Made by a program: the position numbers and the translations under genes. Below, in pieces: positions 6,895 through 14,340 of a DNA stretch of 18,457 bases. The stretch comes from Rhodospirillales bacterium. GTDB lineage: Bacteria; Pseudomonadota; Alphaproteobacteria; Rhodospirillales; Casp-alpha2. The notes beneath the pieces are model-generated. The model was not told where the DNA came from and did not search any database. It saw only the letters and a list, made by a program, of their open reading frames with translations. Position 1 is the stretch's first letter; every line of letters starts with the position of its first letter. The stretch lies in contig JACPJY010000173.1 of NCBI GenBank assembly GCA_016187325.1, forward strand, positions 1 through 18,457. Direction: 5' to 3'.

Positions 6895-8376
6895 ATGCCC
6901 AGGGCGCCGACAAATTTCACGATCCGGTTCCTGGCGCCGTTGCTGGCGGCGGTGCTCGGGGCTTGCAGCATGGTGCCGGAATACAGCCGCCCCGCGGTGC
7001 CGACACCGGTGGGGTGGGGGGAACCGGTGGCTGAGCCAACGGCCGGGGCTCGACCCGGGGCGGGTATCGAGACGCCGTGGCCGTCGTCCGATTGGTGGCA
7101 GGGATTCGACTCGCCGGCGCTGGCCGTCCTGGTCGTGGCCGCCGAGCGTAACAACACCGACATCGGTCAGGCAGCAGCCCGCGTGCTGCAGGCGGAAGCG
7201 CAGGCGAAAATCGCCGGCGCCGATCTGTTGCCGTCCCTCGACGGCTCGCTCGGCGCCGACCGGACCTGGCGCGGTAGCGGCACCACCAGCACCAGCGGCC
7301 GCGGCGTCAGCGATTCCTTGAGCGCCGAGCTCAGCGTCAGCTATGAACTCGATCTGTTCGGCAAGAACCGGGCGGCGCTTGCCGCCGCCGAGGCATCGCT
7401 GATGTTCAGCCGCTTCGACCGCGAGGCGGTGGCGCTGACCGTCGTCTCCAACGTCGCCCAGACCTATTTCCAGGTGCTGCAGTTCCGCGAGCGGCTGGCG
7501 GTGGCGCTCCGCATCCTTGAGATCACCGAGGGCGTGCTGCAGGTGGTCACCGCACGGGTCGAGAACGGCGCCGCCTCGCCCTTGGACCTTGCCCAACAGC
7601 GCGCCCTGGTGGCGACGCAGCGGGCCTCGATTCCTCCGTTACAGGCGCAGTTGCGCCAAGCCGAGAACGCGCTCGCCATCCTGCTCGGCACGCATCTGGC
7701 GGCGCTCGGCACCACGGAGGGCGCGCTGCTCGACATCCGGCCGCCGGCGCCGACGGCGGGACTGCCGTCGGAGCTTATCGTGCGGCGGCCCGACATCCAG
7801 GCGGCGGAGGCGCGGCTGATCGCCGCCAACGCCGAAATCGGCAGCGCGCGCGCCGCCTACTTCCCGACCATCAGCCTCACCGGCGTGCTCGGCTACGAGA
7901 GCGCGGCGCTGGCGTCGCTGTTCAATCCGGCCAGCCGGTCGGCGAACATTGCGGGCAACCTGCTGCAAGCGATCTTCCGCGGCGGCGCCCTGGAAGGGCA
8001 GGTGGAGTTGTCGGAGGCGCGCTTCCGGGAACTCGCCGAAAGCTACCGCGAAACCGTGCTGACGGCGCTCGGCGAGGTCCACGACGCGCTGGTGGCGGCG
8101 AGGCGCACGGCGGAGCAGGAAGGCCTGCAGGCCGCCGCCGTCGAGCAGGCACGGCTCGCCTACCAGCTGGCCGAAGCCCGCTACCGCGCCGGCGCCGTCG
8201 ACCTGCTGACGGTGCTCGACGCGCAACGCACGCTGAGCCAGACCGAGGACCAGATCGTGCAGATCCGTTTCCAGCGGCTGCAGGCGTCGGTGGCCTTGTT
8301 CAAGGCGCTCGGCGGCGGCTGGCGTCTTGACCGCACGGCGCCGGAAAAGGCGGATGCGACGCCGGCCCGGCCGTAA
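6895..8376 (+). CDS. NodT/TolC-type outer-membrane efflux lipoprotein
   Basis: A 493-residue channel of the RND/NodT outer-membrane factor family, expected to complete the tripartite pump with the MacA- and MacB-like proteins. A lipoprotein signal with lipobox LGAC puts the lipidated cysteine at residue 24, followed by SMVPEYSRPAVPTP, typical of the family. Two repeated outer-membrane-efflux domains follow, with hallmarks such as SYELDLFGKNR, LRQAENALAILLG, RRPDIQAAEARL, AAYFPTISLTG and VDLLTVLDAQRTL. The ATG at 6895 has AAAAGGCGAG upstream and lies 14 bases after the macB stop. This gene is in the same frame as the 5' part of macB, so a gene finder would join the two into one long false protein. 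The C-terminal end is complete and a terminator-like hairpin follows. Confidence 0.92.
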   Translation: MPRAPTNFTIRFLAPLLAAVLGACSMVPEYSRPAVPTPVGWGEPVAEPTAGARPGAGIETPWPSSDWWQGFDSPALAVLVVAAERNNTDIGQAAARVLQAEAQAKIAGADLLPSLDGSLGADRTWRGSGTTSTSGRGVSDSLSAELSVSYELDLFGKNRAALAAAEASLMFSRFDREAVALTVVSNVAQTYFQVLQFRERLAVALRILEITEGVLQVVTARVENGAASPLDLAQQRALVATQRASIPPLQAQLRQAENALAILLGTHLAALGTTEGALLDIRPPAPTAGLPSELIVRRPDIQAAEARLIAANAEIGSARAAYFPTISLTGVLGYESAALASLFNPASRSANIAGNLLQAIFRGGALEGQVELSEARFRELAESYRETVLTALGEVHDALVAARRTAEQEGLQAAAVEQARLAYQLAEARYRAGAVDLLTVLDAQRTLSQTEDQIVQIRFQRLQASVALFKALGGGWRLDRTAPEKADATPARP

Positions 8377-8391
8377 GTGCCAACAGGCCAG

Positions 8392-8449
8392 GATTCCAAA
8401 GGCTTCCTTGAATCAGGTGACAGCCGCCTTCACTGCGGCTACCGTTTTT
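8392..8449 (+). terminator. Double hairpin with T-run: rho-independent terminator after the efflux operon
   Basis: The second hairpin has perfect 6-bp arms AGCCGC (8422-8427) and GCGGCT (8435-8440) around a 7-base loop, then ACCG and TTTTT (8445-8449). A first hairpin lies just upstream: GATTC (8392-8396) and AAGG (8399-8402) pair with CCTT (8406-8409) and GAATC (8410-8414), with a 2-base bulge. The four bases between stem and T-run are slightly more than ideal. The site is placed 16-70 bases after the outer-membrane gene's stop. Confidence 0.6.
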
Positions 8450-8519
8450 AACCCCGGCAATGCGGAGACCGCGGCGACTGCTTGCGGCGGCACTGCACCG
8501 TGGCACGAATTCATGCGCC

Positions 8520-8531
8520 AGGCCCGGGCCT
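8520..8531. promoter_or_regulatory. 12-bp perfect palindrome just before the 2Fe-2S subunit gene
   Basis: AGGCCCGGGCCT is fully self-complementary and ends five bases before the purine-rich ribosome site (AGGGAGA, 8537-8543) of the next gene. It could be an operator or a leader structure. In GC-rich DNA such a palindrome can occur by chance, so the role is uncertain. Confidence 0.25.
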
Positions 8532-8552
8532 TTCTCAGGGAGAACGCATCCG

Positions 8553-8978
8553 ATGACATCGTTCATGCTCAACGGCAAGCAGGTGTCGGTGAAGGCCGCG
8601 CCCGAGACGCCGCTCCTGTGGGCCATCCGCGAGCACCTGAAGCTGACCGGCACCAAGTACGGGTGCGGCGCCGGGCTGTGCGGGGCCTGCACGGTTCACG
8701 TCGACGGCAAGGCGGCGCTCGCCTGCCAGACCGAGGTGTCGGCGGTGGCGGGCAAACGCGTCGTCACCATCGAGGGACTATCGCCCAATGCCTCGCATCC
8801 GCTGCAGAAGGCCTGGATCGCCGAGCAGGGCCAGGTCATGAAAGCGGCCGAGCTTCTCGCCATCAACCCGAAGCCGAGCCGCGCCGACATCGTCCGTCAC
8901 ATGAACGGCAACATTTGCCGTTGCGGCACCTATACCCGGATCATCGCCGCCATCGAGCGCGCCGCGAGGGAGGGCTGA
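8553..8978 (+). CDS. Small [2Fe-2S] subunit of an isoquinoline 1-oxidoreductase-type molybdenum hydroxylase (CxxC segment missing)
   Basis: A 141-residue IorA/xanthine-oxidase-small-subunit-type protein that carries electrons from the molybdopterin subunit. The N-terminal plant-type ferredoxin motif is intact: Cys38, Cys43 and Cys46 (YGCGAGLCGAC) and Cys58. The C-terminal helical domain has the ICRCGTY motif (Cys122, Cys124), but the family segment normally reading about VPQCGYCQS between Glu-Gln (91-92) and GQVMKAAELL is absent, an in-frame loss of about nine codons near 8829. Two of four ligands of the second cluster are therefore missing. I chose the ATG at 8553 (AGGGAGA 9 bases upstream; family proteins start shortly before LNG) over an upstream ATG at 8460 whose extension is Arg-rich and unlike the family. 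It ends three bases before the large-subunit gene. Confidence 0.88.
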   Translation: MTSFMLNGKQVSVKAAPETPLLWAIREHLKLTGTKYGCGAGLCGACTVHVDGKAALACQTEVSAVAGKRVVTIEGLSPNASHPLQKAWIAEQGQVMKAAELLAINPKPSRADIVRHMNGNICRCGTYTRIIAAIERAAREG

Positions 8979-8981
8979 ACC

Positions 8982-11159
8982 ATGACACGCATCACCTCCC
9001 CCCACATCAAATCCCAGGGCCCCGAGGTCAGCCGCCGCTCGTTCCTGGCGGGCGTCGGCGGGCTGACGTTCTCGATCGCGTTCCTCGGCGACGGCGCGCC
9101 GATCCTCAACGCCGCCGGCAAGGGCGACCTGGGCGTCACCGCCTGGGTGCGCATCGGCGCCGACAACGTCGTCACCATCTTCAACCCATCGGCCGAGATG
9201 GGGCAGGGATCGATGACCGCGCTGCCGCTGATCGTTGCCGAGGAAATGGACGCCGACTGGACGCGGGTGAAGATCGAGCAATCCCCCGTCGACGCCAGAG
9301 TCTACGGCAATCCGCAGTTCTTCGGCCACCAGATGTTGACTGTCGGCAGCCGCACCGTGCAGGGCTACTACACCGGCCTGCGTAAGGCCGGCGCGCAGGT
9401 GCGCAAGGCACTGCTGACGGCTGCTGCGGGCCACTGGAAAGTGCCGGTTTCCGAGCTCCGGACCGAACCCAACGTCGTCATCCACGTGCCGACCAAACGT
9501 CGGCTGAGCTACGGCGAGATCGCCGCCTTCGCCAAGATGCCGGTGAATCTGCCCGAAGTCGCCGACGGCGATCTCAAGAACCCCTGCGACTTCCGCCTGA
9601 TCGGCAACAAAGCGATCGGGCGTGCCGATATTCCGGCCAAGGTCGACGGCACGGCGATCTACGGCATGGACGTGCACGTGCCGGGCATGGTGTACGCGGT
9701 GATGAGCCGCGCGCCGGTGCACGGCAGCCGGCCGCAAAGTTCGAACGCTGCCGCGATCAAGGCGATGGCCGGCGTCGTCGACGTGGTCACCCTCAATCAC
9801 GGGGTCGTCGTCGTCGCCGACACCATGGAAGGCGCCCTGGCGGCACGCAAGAAGCTGAAGGTCGAGTGGTCGCAAGGTGCCAGGGCCGCGGGCTTCCAGA
9901 GCGAGAAGGACCTGGACGGCTACCGCCACATGATGGAGGGCGCCGCCGCCGGCGATCCGGTAACGACTAAGGGCAACGTGAAGAACGCGATGGCCGCGGC
10001 GGTCAAGACCTACCAGGCCGACTTCTACAGCGACCACGCCTACCACGCGCAAATGGAGCCGTTGAACGCGGTCGCCCATGTCAATACCACCGGCGACGGG
10101 GCCGAGGTGTGGGCCGGCACGCAGTCGCTCGACGGGGCGCGGGCGAGCGCCGCCAAGGCGCTCGGCGTCGGCGTCGACAAGATCACCTTCCACCCATGCT
10201 ACCTGGGCGGCGGCTTCGGGCGTCGCTCGTGGTCCGACTACATCGAGGAAGCGGTGCTGACCTCGAAGGCAATGCGACGGCCGGTGAAGCTGGTGTGGAC
10301 CCGCGAGGACGACGTCGCCTACGGCGCCTTCCGCCCGATGGCGCTGCAATGCCTGAAGGCGGGTGTCGACAAGGCCGGCAACATCGTGGCGTGGGAGCAT
10401 TGCGTCATCGGCGACGGCAGGAGCCTGCTGACCTCGGGGATCCGGATTCCCTTCTACAACGTGCCCAACCAGAACATCGAGTTGCGCGGCAAGTCGTCCG
10501 GCGTCCGCCTCAAGCACTGGCGCGCCGTCGGCCACGGCTTCAACAAATTCGCCATCGAAAGCATGGTCGATCTCATTGCCGCCGACCACAAGATCGATCC
10601 GGTGGAGTTCCGCCGCCGCCTGACCCGCCATTCGCCGCGGGCGCTGAAGGTGATCGAGACTGCGGCGGCGATGGCGAAATGGGGAACGCCGAGGCCGGCG
10701 GGCCGGGCGCTCGGCATCGCCTTTGCCGAGCGCTCCGATTCGCTTTCGGCGGGCGTTGCCGAGGTTTCCGTCGACCGCGCCAAGGGCCGCATGCGGGTGC
10801 ACCGCTTCTGGGCGTCGCTTGACGCGGGCCAGGTGGTGCAGCCAGGCAACGCCGTTGCCCAGATGGAAAGCGGCATTGTCTACGGACTCTCCAGCATGTT
10901 CTCGGAACGCATCACCTTCGAGAACGGCCGGGTGCAGCAGTCGAACTTCCACGACTATGAAGTGATGCGCATGGCCGACGCGCCGGAGGAAATCCACGTC
11001 GAGATCATCCGCAACAACGAGCCGCCAGCCGGCATCGGCGAAACCGGCGTGCCGATCGCCAGCGGCGCCGTCGCCAACGCGTTCTTCGCGTTGACCGGCA
11101 AGCAAATTCGGCACATGCCGTTCACGCCCGATCGGGTATTGGCGGTATTGAAGGCCTGA
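8982..11159 (+). CDS. Large molybdopterin subunit of an isoquinoline 1-oxidoreductase-type (IorB/aldehyde oxidase-like) enzyme
   Basis: A 725-residue xanthine-dehydrogenase-family catalytic subunit that holds the molybdopterin cofactor. Residues 17-45 form a Tat signal (SRRSFLAGVGGLTFSIAF), so the folded enzyme is probably exported to the periplasm with its small subunit. Family landmarks are EMGQGSMTALPLIVAEEMDA near the N-terminus, DIPAKVDGTAIYGMDV, YHAQMEPLNAVAHV, LGGGFGRRSW (MPT-binding), VKLVWTREDD, RAVGHGFNKFAIES, and near the C-terminus GIGETGVP, whose Glu matches the conserved catalytic glutamate. Length is within the usual range and I see no gap. The substrate cannot be read from sequence; the family oxidises N-heterocycles and aldehydes. 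No cytochrome c or XdhC-type maturation gene lies beside it here. Confidence 0.9.
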   Translation: MTRITSPHIKSQGPEVSRRSFLAGVGGLTFSIAFLGDGAPILNAAGKGDLGVTAWVRIGADNVVTIFNPSAEMGQGSMTALPLIVAEEMDADWTRVKIEQSPVDARVYGNPQFFGHQMLTVGSRTVQGYYTGLRKAGAQVRKALLTAAAGHWKVPVSELRTEPNVVIHVPTKRRLSYGEIAAFAKMPVNLPEVADGDLKNPCDFRLIGNKAIGRADIPAKVDGTAIYGMDVHVPGMVYAVMSRAPVHGSRPQSSNAAAIKAMAGVVDVVTLNHGVVVVADTMEGALAARKKLKVEWSQGARAAGFQSEKDLDGYRHMMEGAAAGDPVTTKGNVKNAMAAAVKTYQADFYSDHAYHAQMEPLNAVAHVNTTGDGAEVWAGTQSLDGARASAAKALGVGVDKITFHPCYLGGGFGRRSWSDYIEEAVLTSKAMRRPVKLVWTREDDVAYGAFRPMALQCLKAGVDKAGNIVAWEHCVIGDGRSLLTSGIRIPFYNVPNQNIELRGKSSGVRLKHWRAVGHGFNKFAIESMVDLIAADHKIDPVEFRRRLTRHSPRALKVIETAAAMAKWGTPRPAGRALGIAFAERSDSLSAGVAEVSVDRAKGRMRVHRFWASLDAGQVVQPGNAVAQMESGIVYGLSSMFSERITFENGRVQQSNFHDYEVMRMADAPEEIHVEIIRNNEPPAGIGETGVPIASGAVANAFFALTGKQIRHMPFTPDRVLAVLKA

Positions 11160-11192
11160 ATCTCCGCCTGATCGTGGCGGAACGCGACATGG

Positions 11193-11240
11193 GCCCCGGC
11201 CCGTCGCCGCGGGGCGCCTTTTCGGTGCCTCGGCGACGGG
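11193..11240. terminator. Overlapping hairpins between convergent genes (possible bidirectional terminator)
   Basis: Two mutually exclusive stems are visible. One pairs GCCCCG (11193-11198) with CGGGGC (11210-11215) and is followed by GCC and TTTT (11219-11222). The other pairs CCCGTCGCCG (11200-11209) with CGGCGACGGG (11231-11240), a perfect 10-bp stem with a 21-base loop. The site lies between the stop of the large oxidoreductase subunit and the stop of the minus-strand gene, which it abuts. Confidence 0.45.
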
Positions 11241-11242
11241 GT

Positions 11243-12670
11243 CTAGCGCGAGAACAGTCCCGCGAACAGGTCGAGTGATTCGAACGGCTCCACGTAGGCC
11301 GGCGACTCCACCGGCCCGCGGACGACGGTACCTTCGATATAGTCGAACCCGGCGGCAACCGCGGCCGATGCGGCGCTGCGGGTCGCCAACCCGTAGACGA
11401 ACTTCTTCAATCCCGCCTCTTCGGCGCGCTCGGCGAAACGGTCCAATCGCTTCAACAGGGCGCGCTCGGAGGCCTGGCCCTCCGTGAACTCGAACCCGAC
11501 CGCGTGGACGCCGGCCTCGCGCCAGACTCGCAAGCTGGAAGCGGCCGGCGACACCCGCGCCATTACCGAGCGCGCCGCCTTGCGCAGTCGCGTCACCGTT
11601 TCCCTGATCCGATAGCTGTTGAGATCGGGCGGCGTGCCGACCAGCTCCTGGACCACCAGCAGCCGTTGTTTTTCATCCAGCTTCCGTATGCGTTGCTGAT
11701 AGGGCATGTAATAGTCGAAATGGTTGACGGTCGAGAAGTGGACCGGCAGCACCAGCAGCACCTTGTGTCCGGCGTCCAGCAACAGATACAGCTTGCGCAG
11801 CGCCTCCTCCTGAACCAGCAGGTCGCACGCCGCCGCGGCCGCGTACATCTCGCTCTCGCCGCCTACGCGGACGATCGATTCGACGTGGCCGTCGGGCGAT
11901 TTGAGGACGGGGAGCGCGCTATAGGCGGTGAGCATCTTGCTCCGAACGTTCCAGATGGCGCGGAAGATCGTGGTCATGCCTTCCGGCAGGCCCTTTTCGC
12001 CGGGCCGGGCGGCATTGTCGTCGACCCACCAGGTCGCCATTTCGGCTTCGGAGCCGTGCGCGTCGTTCCGGGACTGAGCGGTCATGCGCTGGATGGCAAG
12101 ATTGGCCAGCGTCTTCTTGTTCTCCAGTTCGCGCAATTTTCGTGGGTCGAGGGAAGTGGTACCGCGCGCGGACTCCTTCTTATTTTTCCGGCCGGCGACC
12201 ACGTCGGAGAATTTCCCGCTCCGTCTTTTCTGGGTTGTGGCCTCGAATTCGAGGTTGAGGATTTGCGGATCGGCATCGTTGATCAGGCGCGCGATCTGAT
12301 CCGCAATGACCTTGCACTTCAGTTCCGCCGATTTTTTCGACATGCCCGGGAACAGGAAACCATAGACGCCAACGTCGTTGTGGATGAAGGCGTCCTTATC
12401 CTGGAAATTGTCCTCGATCACGCCGAGCGCGATCACTTCCGCCTTCTTGATCATCTCGTTCCTGTCGACGTCGCGGCGCACGATGAGCGAGTTGAGATTG
12501 AGGATCTGCATGCGGCTGATGACCGCCGCGTTGAATTTCCTGGGCAGGTCGTTGATCGTTATTTCAAACCGGCTGTCGGTCGCCGGGGCATCATCGCCGC
12601 CGAAATTGAATCCCGAAAACAGCCCTGAAGACTTCTTCTTGGCCTTTCCATCCTGGTCCGTCGTGTCCAT
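11243..12670 (-). CDS. Degenerate GGDEF-EAL-fold protein, probably non-catalytic (last gene of signalling operon)
   Basis: A 475-residue cytoplasmic protein that I do not recognise as a named family. Residues about 62-130 follow the pattern of a GGDEF domain (DAFIHNDVGVYGFLFPGM where RxGGDEFxxLLP would stand) but lack the motif. A Lys/Arg-rich linker follows (146-200). Residues about 250-450 follow an EAL barrel: LLVLPVHFSTV (305-315) where the VN-S strand would be, VVQELVG for ExTE, and FVYGLATRSAASAAVAAGFDYIEG (425-447) in place of AEGVE...LGCDYxQG. No EAL, DDFGTG or AEGVE residues remain, so phosphodiesterase activity is unlikely; a binding or scaffold role is inferred. AAGGGA lies 8 bases before the ATG. 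It is 22 bases after the REC gene, the last of four co-directional genes. Confidence 0.75.
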   Translation of the reverse strand: MDTTDQDGKAKKKSSGLFSGFNFGGDDAPATDSRFEITINDLPRKFNAAVISRMQILNLNSLIVRRDVDRNEMIKKAEVIALGVIEDNFQDKDAFIHNDVGVYGFLFPGMSKKSAELKCKVIADQIARLINDADPQILNLEFEATTQKRRSGKFSDVVAGRKNKKESARGTTSLDPRKLRELENKKTLANLAIQRMTAQSRNDAHGSEAEMATWWVDDNAARPGEKGLPEGMTTIFRAIWNVRSKMLTAYSALPVLKSPDGHVESIVRVGGESEMYAAAAACDLLVQEEALRKLYLLLDAGHKVLLVLPVHFSTVNHFDYYMPYQQRIRKLDEKQRLLVVQELVGTPPDLNSYRIRETVTRLRKAARSVMARVSPAASSLRVWREAGVHAVGFEFTEGQASERALLKRLDRFAERAEEAGLKKFVYGLATRSAASAAVAAGFDYIEGTVVRGPVESPAYVEPFESLDLFAGLFSR

Positions 12671-12692
12671 GTCGCGGTCCCTTGGTCCGATG

Positions 12693-13148
12693 TCACCGGC
12701 CGTCGTCGGCGTCGTGTTTGCCGACCGTTTCGGCGCCTTCCGACGTGCCGTTCCATGCCGGCAGCAGGTCGCGGACGAGCATGCTCAGGTCATCGTAGTC
12801 GAACGGTTTTTCGATGATCCGGTCGGCGCCGTTCTTGCGCGCCGCCGCCAGAACACCGTCCTTGGCCTCCTTGCCGCTGCCGGACATGGCGATGATCGGG
12901 ACGCGCGGGTCCCTGCGGCGGATTTCGGAGATCGTCTGGGTACCGCTTTTCAAGGGCATTTGCATGTCGGTGATCACCAGGTCCACTGGGTGGGCGAGGA
13001 AAAGATCGAGGCCCTGGTTGCCGTCGCGCGCCATCAGCACGTCGAGACCCGCCTCCTGCAGCATAATCTCGAGGGTCGCCCGCACGCCCTCGTCGTCGTC
13101 GATGACAAGGATGCGCGGCAGCGCGTGTTGTGTCCGGATTTTCGCCAT
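12693..13148 (-). CDS. Single-domain response regulator (CheY-like REC)
   Basis: A 151-residue protein made of one receiver domain and short tails. It shows the acidic pair in RILVIDDDEG (12-21), the phospho-acceptor Asp61 in LVITDMQMP, Ser89 in IIAMSGSG, and Lys114 in IIEKPF. No output domain follows, so it probably acts by protein contact, as a phosphorelay shuttle or partner of the downstream protein. I chose the ATG at 13148 because GAGG lies 6 bases upstream and it starts 7 bases after the preceding stop; the longer frame from 13229 would overlap the preceding gene by about 70 bases and adds a non-family tail. The likely phosphodonor is the histidine kinase two genes upstream (inference from operon). 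Confidence 0.9.
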   Translation of the reverse strand: MAKIRTQHALPRILVIDDDEGVRATLEIMLQEAGLDVLMARDGNQGLDLFLAHPVDLVITDMQMPLKSGTQTISEIRRRDPRVPIIAMSGSGKEAKDGVLAAARKNGADRIIEKPFDYDDLSMLVRDLLPAWNGTSEGAETVGKHDADDGR

Positions 13149-13155
13149 TCGCGCC

Positions 13156-14340
13156 TCACGCCCGTTCCCGGAGGGGCTCCGCGTGGGAAGCACCGCCAAA
13201 TGCAAAATCCACGATCTTCTCCCCGGCAATCGGCCGGCTGATGAAATATCCCTGCGCCTTGTCGCACCCGGCGAGCCGCAGGAAATTCAGGTCGTCTTCG
13301 GATTCGACGCCTTCCGCGCATACGCTCAGATTGAGTCGATGCGCCATCTCGGTGGTTGCGCGCACGATCACTCGCGCCTCTTCGTTGGCGCCGACGTCGC
13401 GCACGAATGACTGATCGATCTTGATCTCGACGAAGGGCAATCGATAAAGGTGGATGAGGGACGAGAACCCGGTCCCGAAATCGTCCAACGACAGCCGGAA
13501 CCCCTTGAGCCGGAAGCGGGTGAGGATATCCATCGCCCGGGCGGTGTCTTCCATCACCCCGGATTCCGTGATCTCGATGATGATTTGCGACGTCTTGACG
13601 TCGTTCTGCTCGGCCAGCGACGCGATTTCGTCGGGCAGCGTCAGATTGGTCAACAATTGCGGGGCGATGTTCACCGCCACGCACATCGTTTTTCCGAACT
13701 CGCTCCATTTGCGAATCTGCCGGCACGCGCTGGTCACTACGGCGCGGGTCAACGGCAACAGCAGGCCCGTTTCCTGGATCGCGAAAAGGAACCTGTCGGG
13801 GCTCAACAATCCATGCACGGGGTGTTGCCATCGCACCAGGGCCTCGACTTCCCTCGGCGAGTCATCGACGGGGGACCGCAGGTTCATCTTGGGCTGGTAA
13901 TGGACGACCAACTCGCCTTTGGCAATCGCTGCGTCGAGTTCGTGCACGGTTACCGATCCGGCGAAATAGGACGGTGCCGCCAGCAGCGACTCGAGATCCT
14001 CGATCATGATCGGCTTCTGCAGGACTCCCTTCATGTTGAGGCCGTGCTCCTGGCCCACGCGCTTGGCCGAATTGAGCACCTTCTTGTCCATGCCGCTGAT
14101 CAGGATGACCTCGGTCTTGCTTTTCTCGGCGCGCAGGAACCTCAACAGCTCGACACCGTCGGTGTCGGGCATCGCCAGGTCCATGATCACGATCGTCGGA
14201 TTGAATTTTCGGTACAGCCGCTTGAACTCGCTGAAATGGGTCGTCGACGCGACTTCGTGGTTGGCGTCCCGCGCAACCCGGGAGACGAACTCGCAGACGT
14301 CGACGTCGTCATCGATCACTAGCAAGCGACTGGCTGTCAT
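13156..14340 (-). CDS. REC-EAL response regulator, apparently active c-di-GMP phosphodiesterase
   Basis: A 394-residue cytoplasmic protein with a receiver domain (about 4-120) joined to an EAL domain (about 135-380). The receiver has DDD at 10-12, phospho-acceptor Asp54 (IVIMDLAMP), a Ser in LISG and Lys109 in LQKP. The EAL domain keeps the metal and catalytic set: E-A-L at 166-168 (VEALVRW), Asn224 (VAVNIAP), Glu256 (IEITES), Asp286-Asp287 in DDFGTGFSSL, Lys307 (IKIDQSF), Glu343 (AEGVES) and Gln363 (QGYF). It should hydrolyse c-di-GMP to pGpG under phosphorylation control, like RocR/VieA-type proteins. Its ATG overlaps the kinase stop by four bases (ATGA), indicating translational coupling with that kinase. 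Confidence 0.93.
   Translation of the reverse strand: MTASRLLVIDDDVDVCEFVSRVARDANHEVASTTHFSEFKRLYRKFNPTIVIMDLAMPDTDGVELLRFLRAEKSKTEVILISGMDKKVLNSAKRVGQEHGLNMKGVLQKPIMIEDLESLLAAPSYFAGSVTVHELDAAIAKGELVVHYQPKMNLRSPVDDSPREVEALVRWQHPVHGLLSPDRFLFAIQETGLLLPLTRAVVTSACRQIRKWSEFGKTMCVAVNIAPQLLTNLTLPDEIASLAEQNDVKTSQIIIEITESGVMEDTARAMDILTRFRLKGFRLSLDDFGTGFSSLIHLYRLPFVEIKIDQSFVRDVGANEEARVIVRATTEMAHRLNLSVCAEGVESEDDLNFLRLAGCDKAQGYFISRPIAGEKIVDFAFGGASHAEPLRERA

Noticed and set aside
4990..8376. One 1128-codon open frame joining the MacB ATPase to the NodT outer-membrane protein
   Set aside because: Between about 6277 and 6894 the frame translates to Arg/Gly/His-rich text typical of an off-frame read, while true MacB homology continues in the +1 frame. 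The fusion results from the macB frameshift and lack of chance stops in GC-rich DNA.
8778..11114. Long open minus-strand frame (778 codons) opposite the oxidoreductase genes
   Set aside because: It is antisense to a well-conserved molybdopterin subunit and the translation is rich in His, Arg, Asp and Gly without any domain pattern. High GC content explains the lack of stops.
11504..12628. Plus-strand frame of 374 codons opposite the degenerate GGDEF-EAL gene
   Set aside because: Although the minus-strand gene is itself divergent, that strand has a ribosome site, operon context and EAL-like pattern. The plus frame has none of these.
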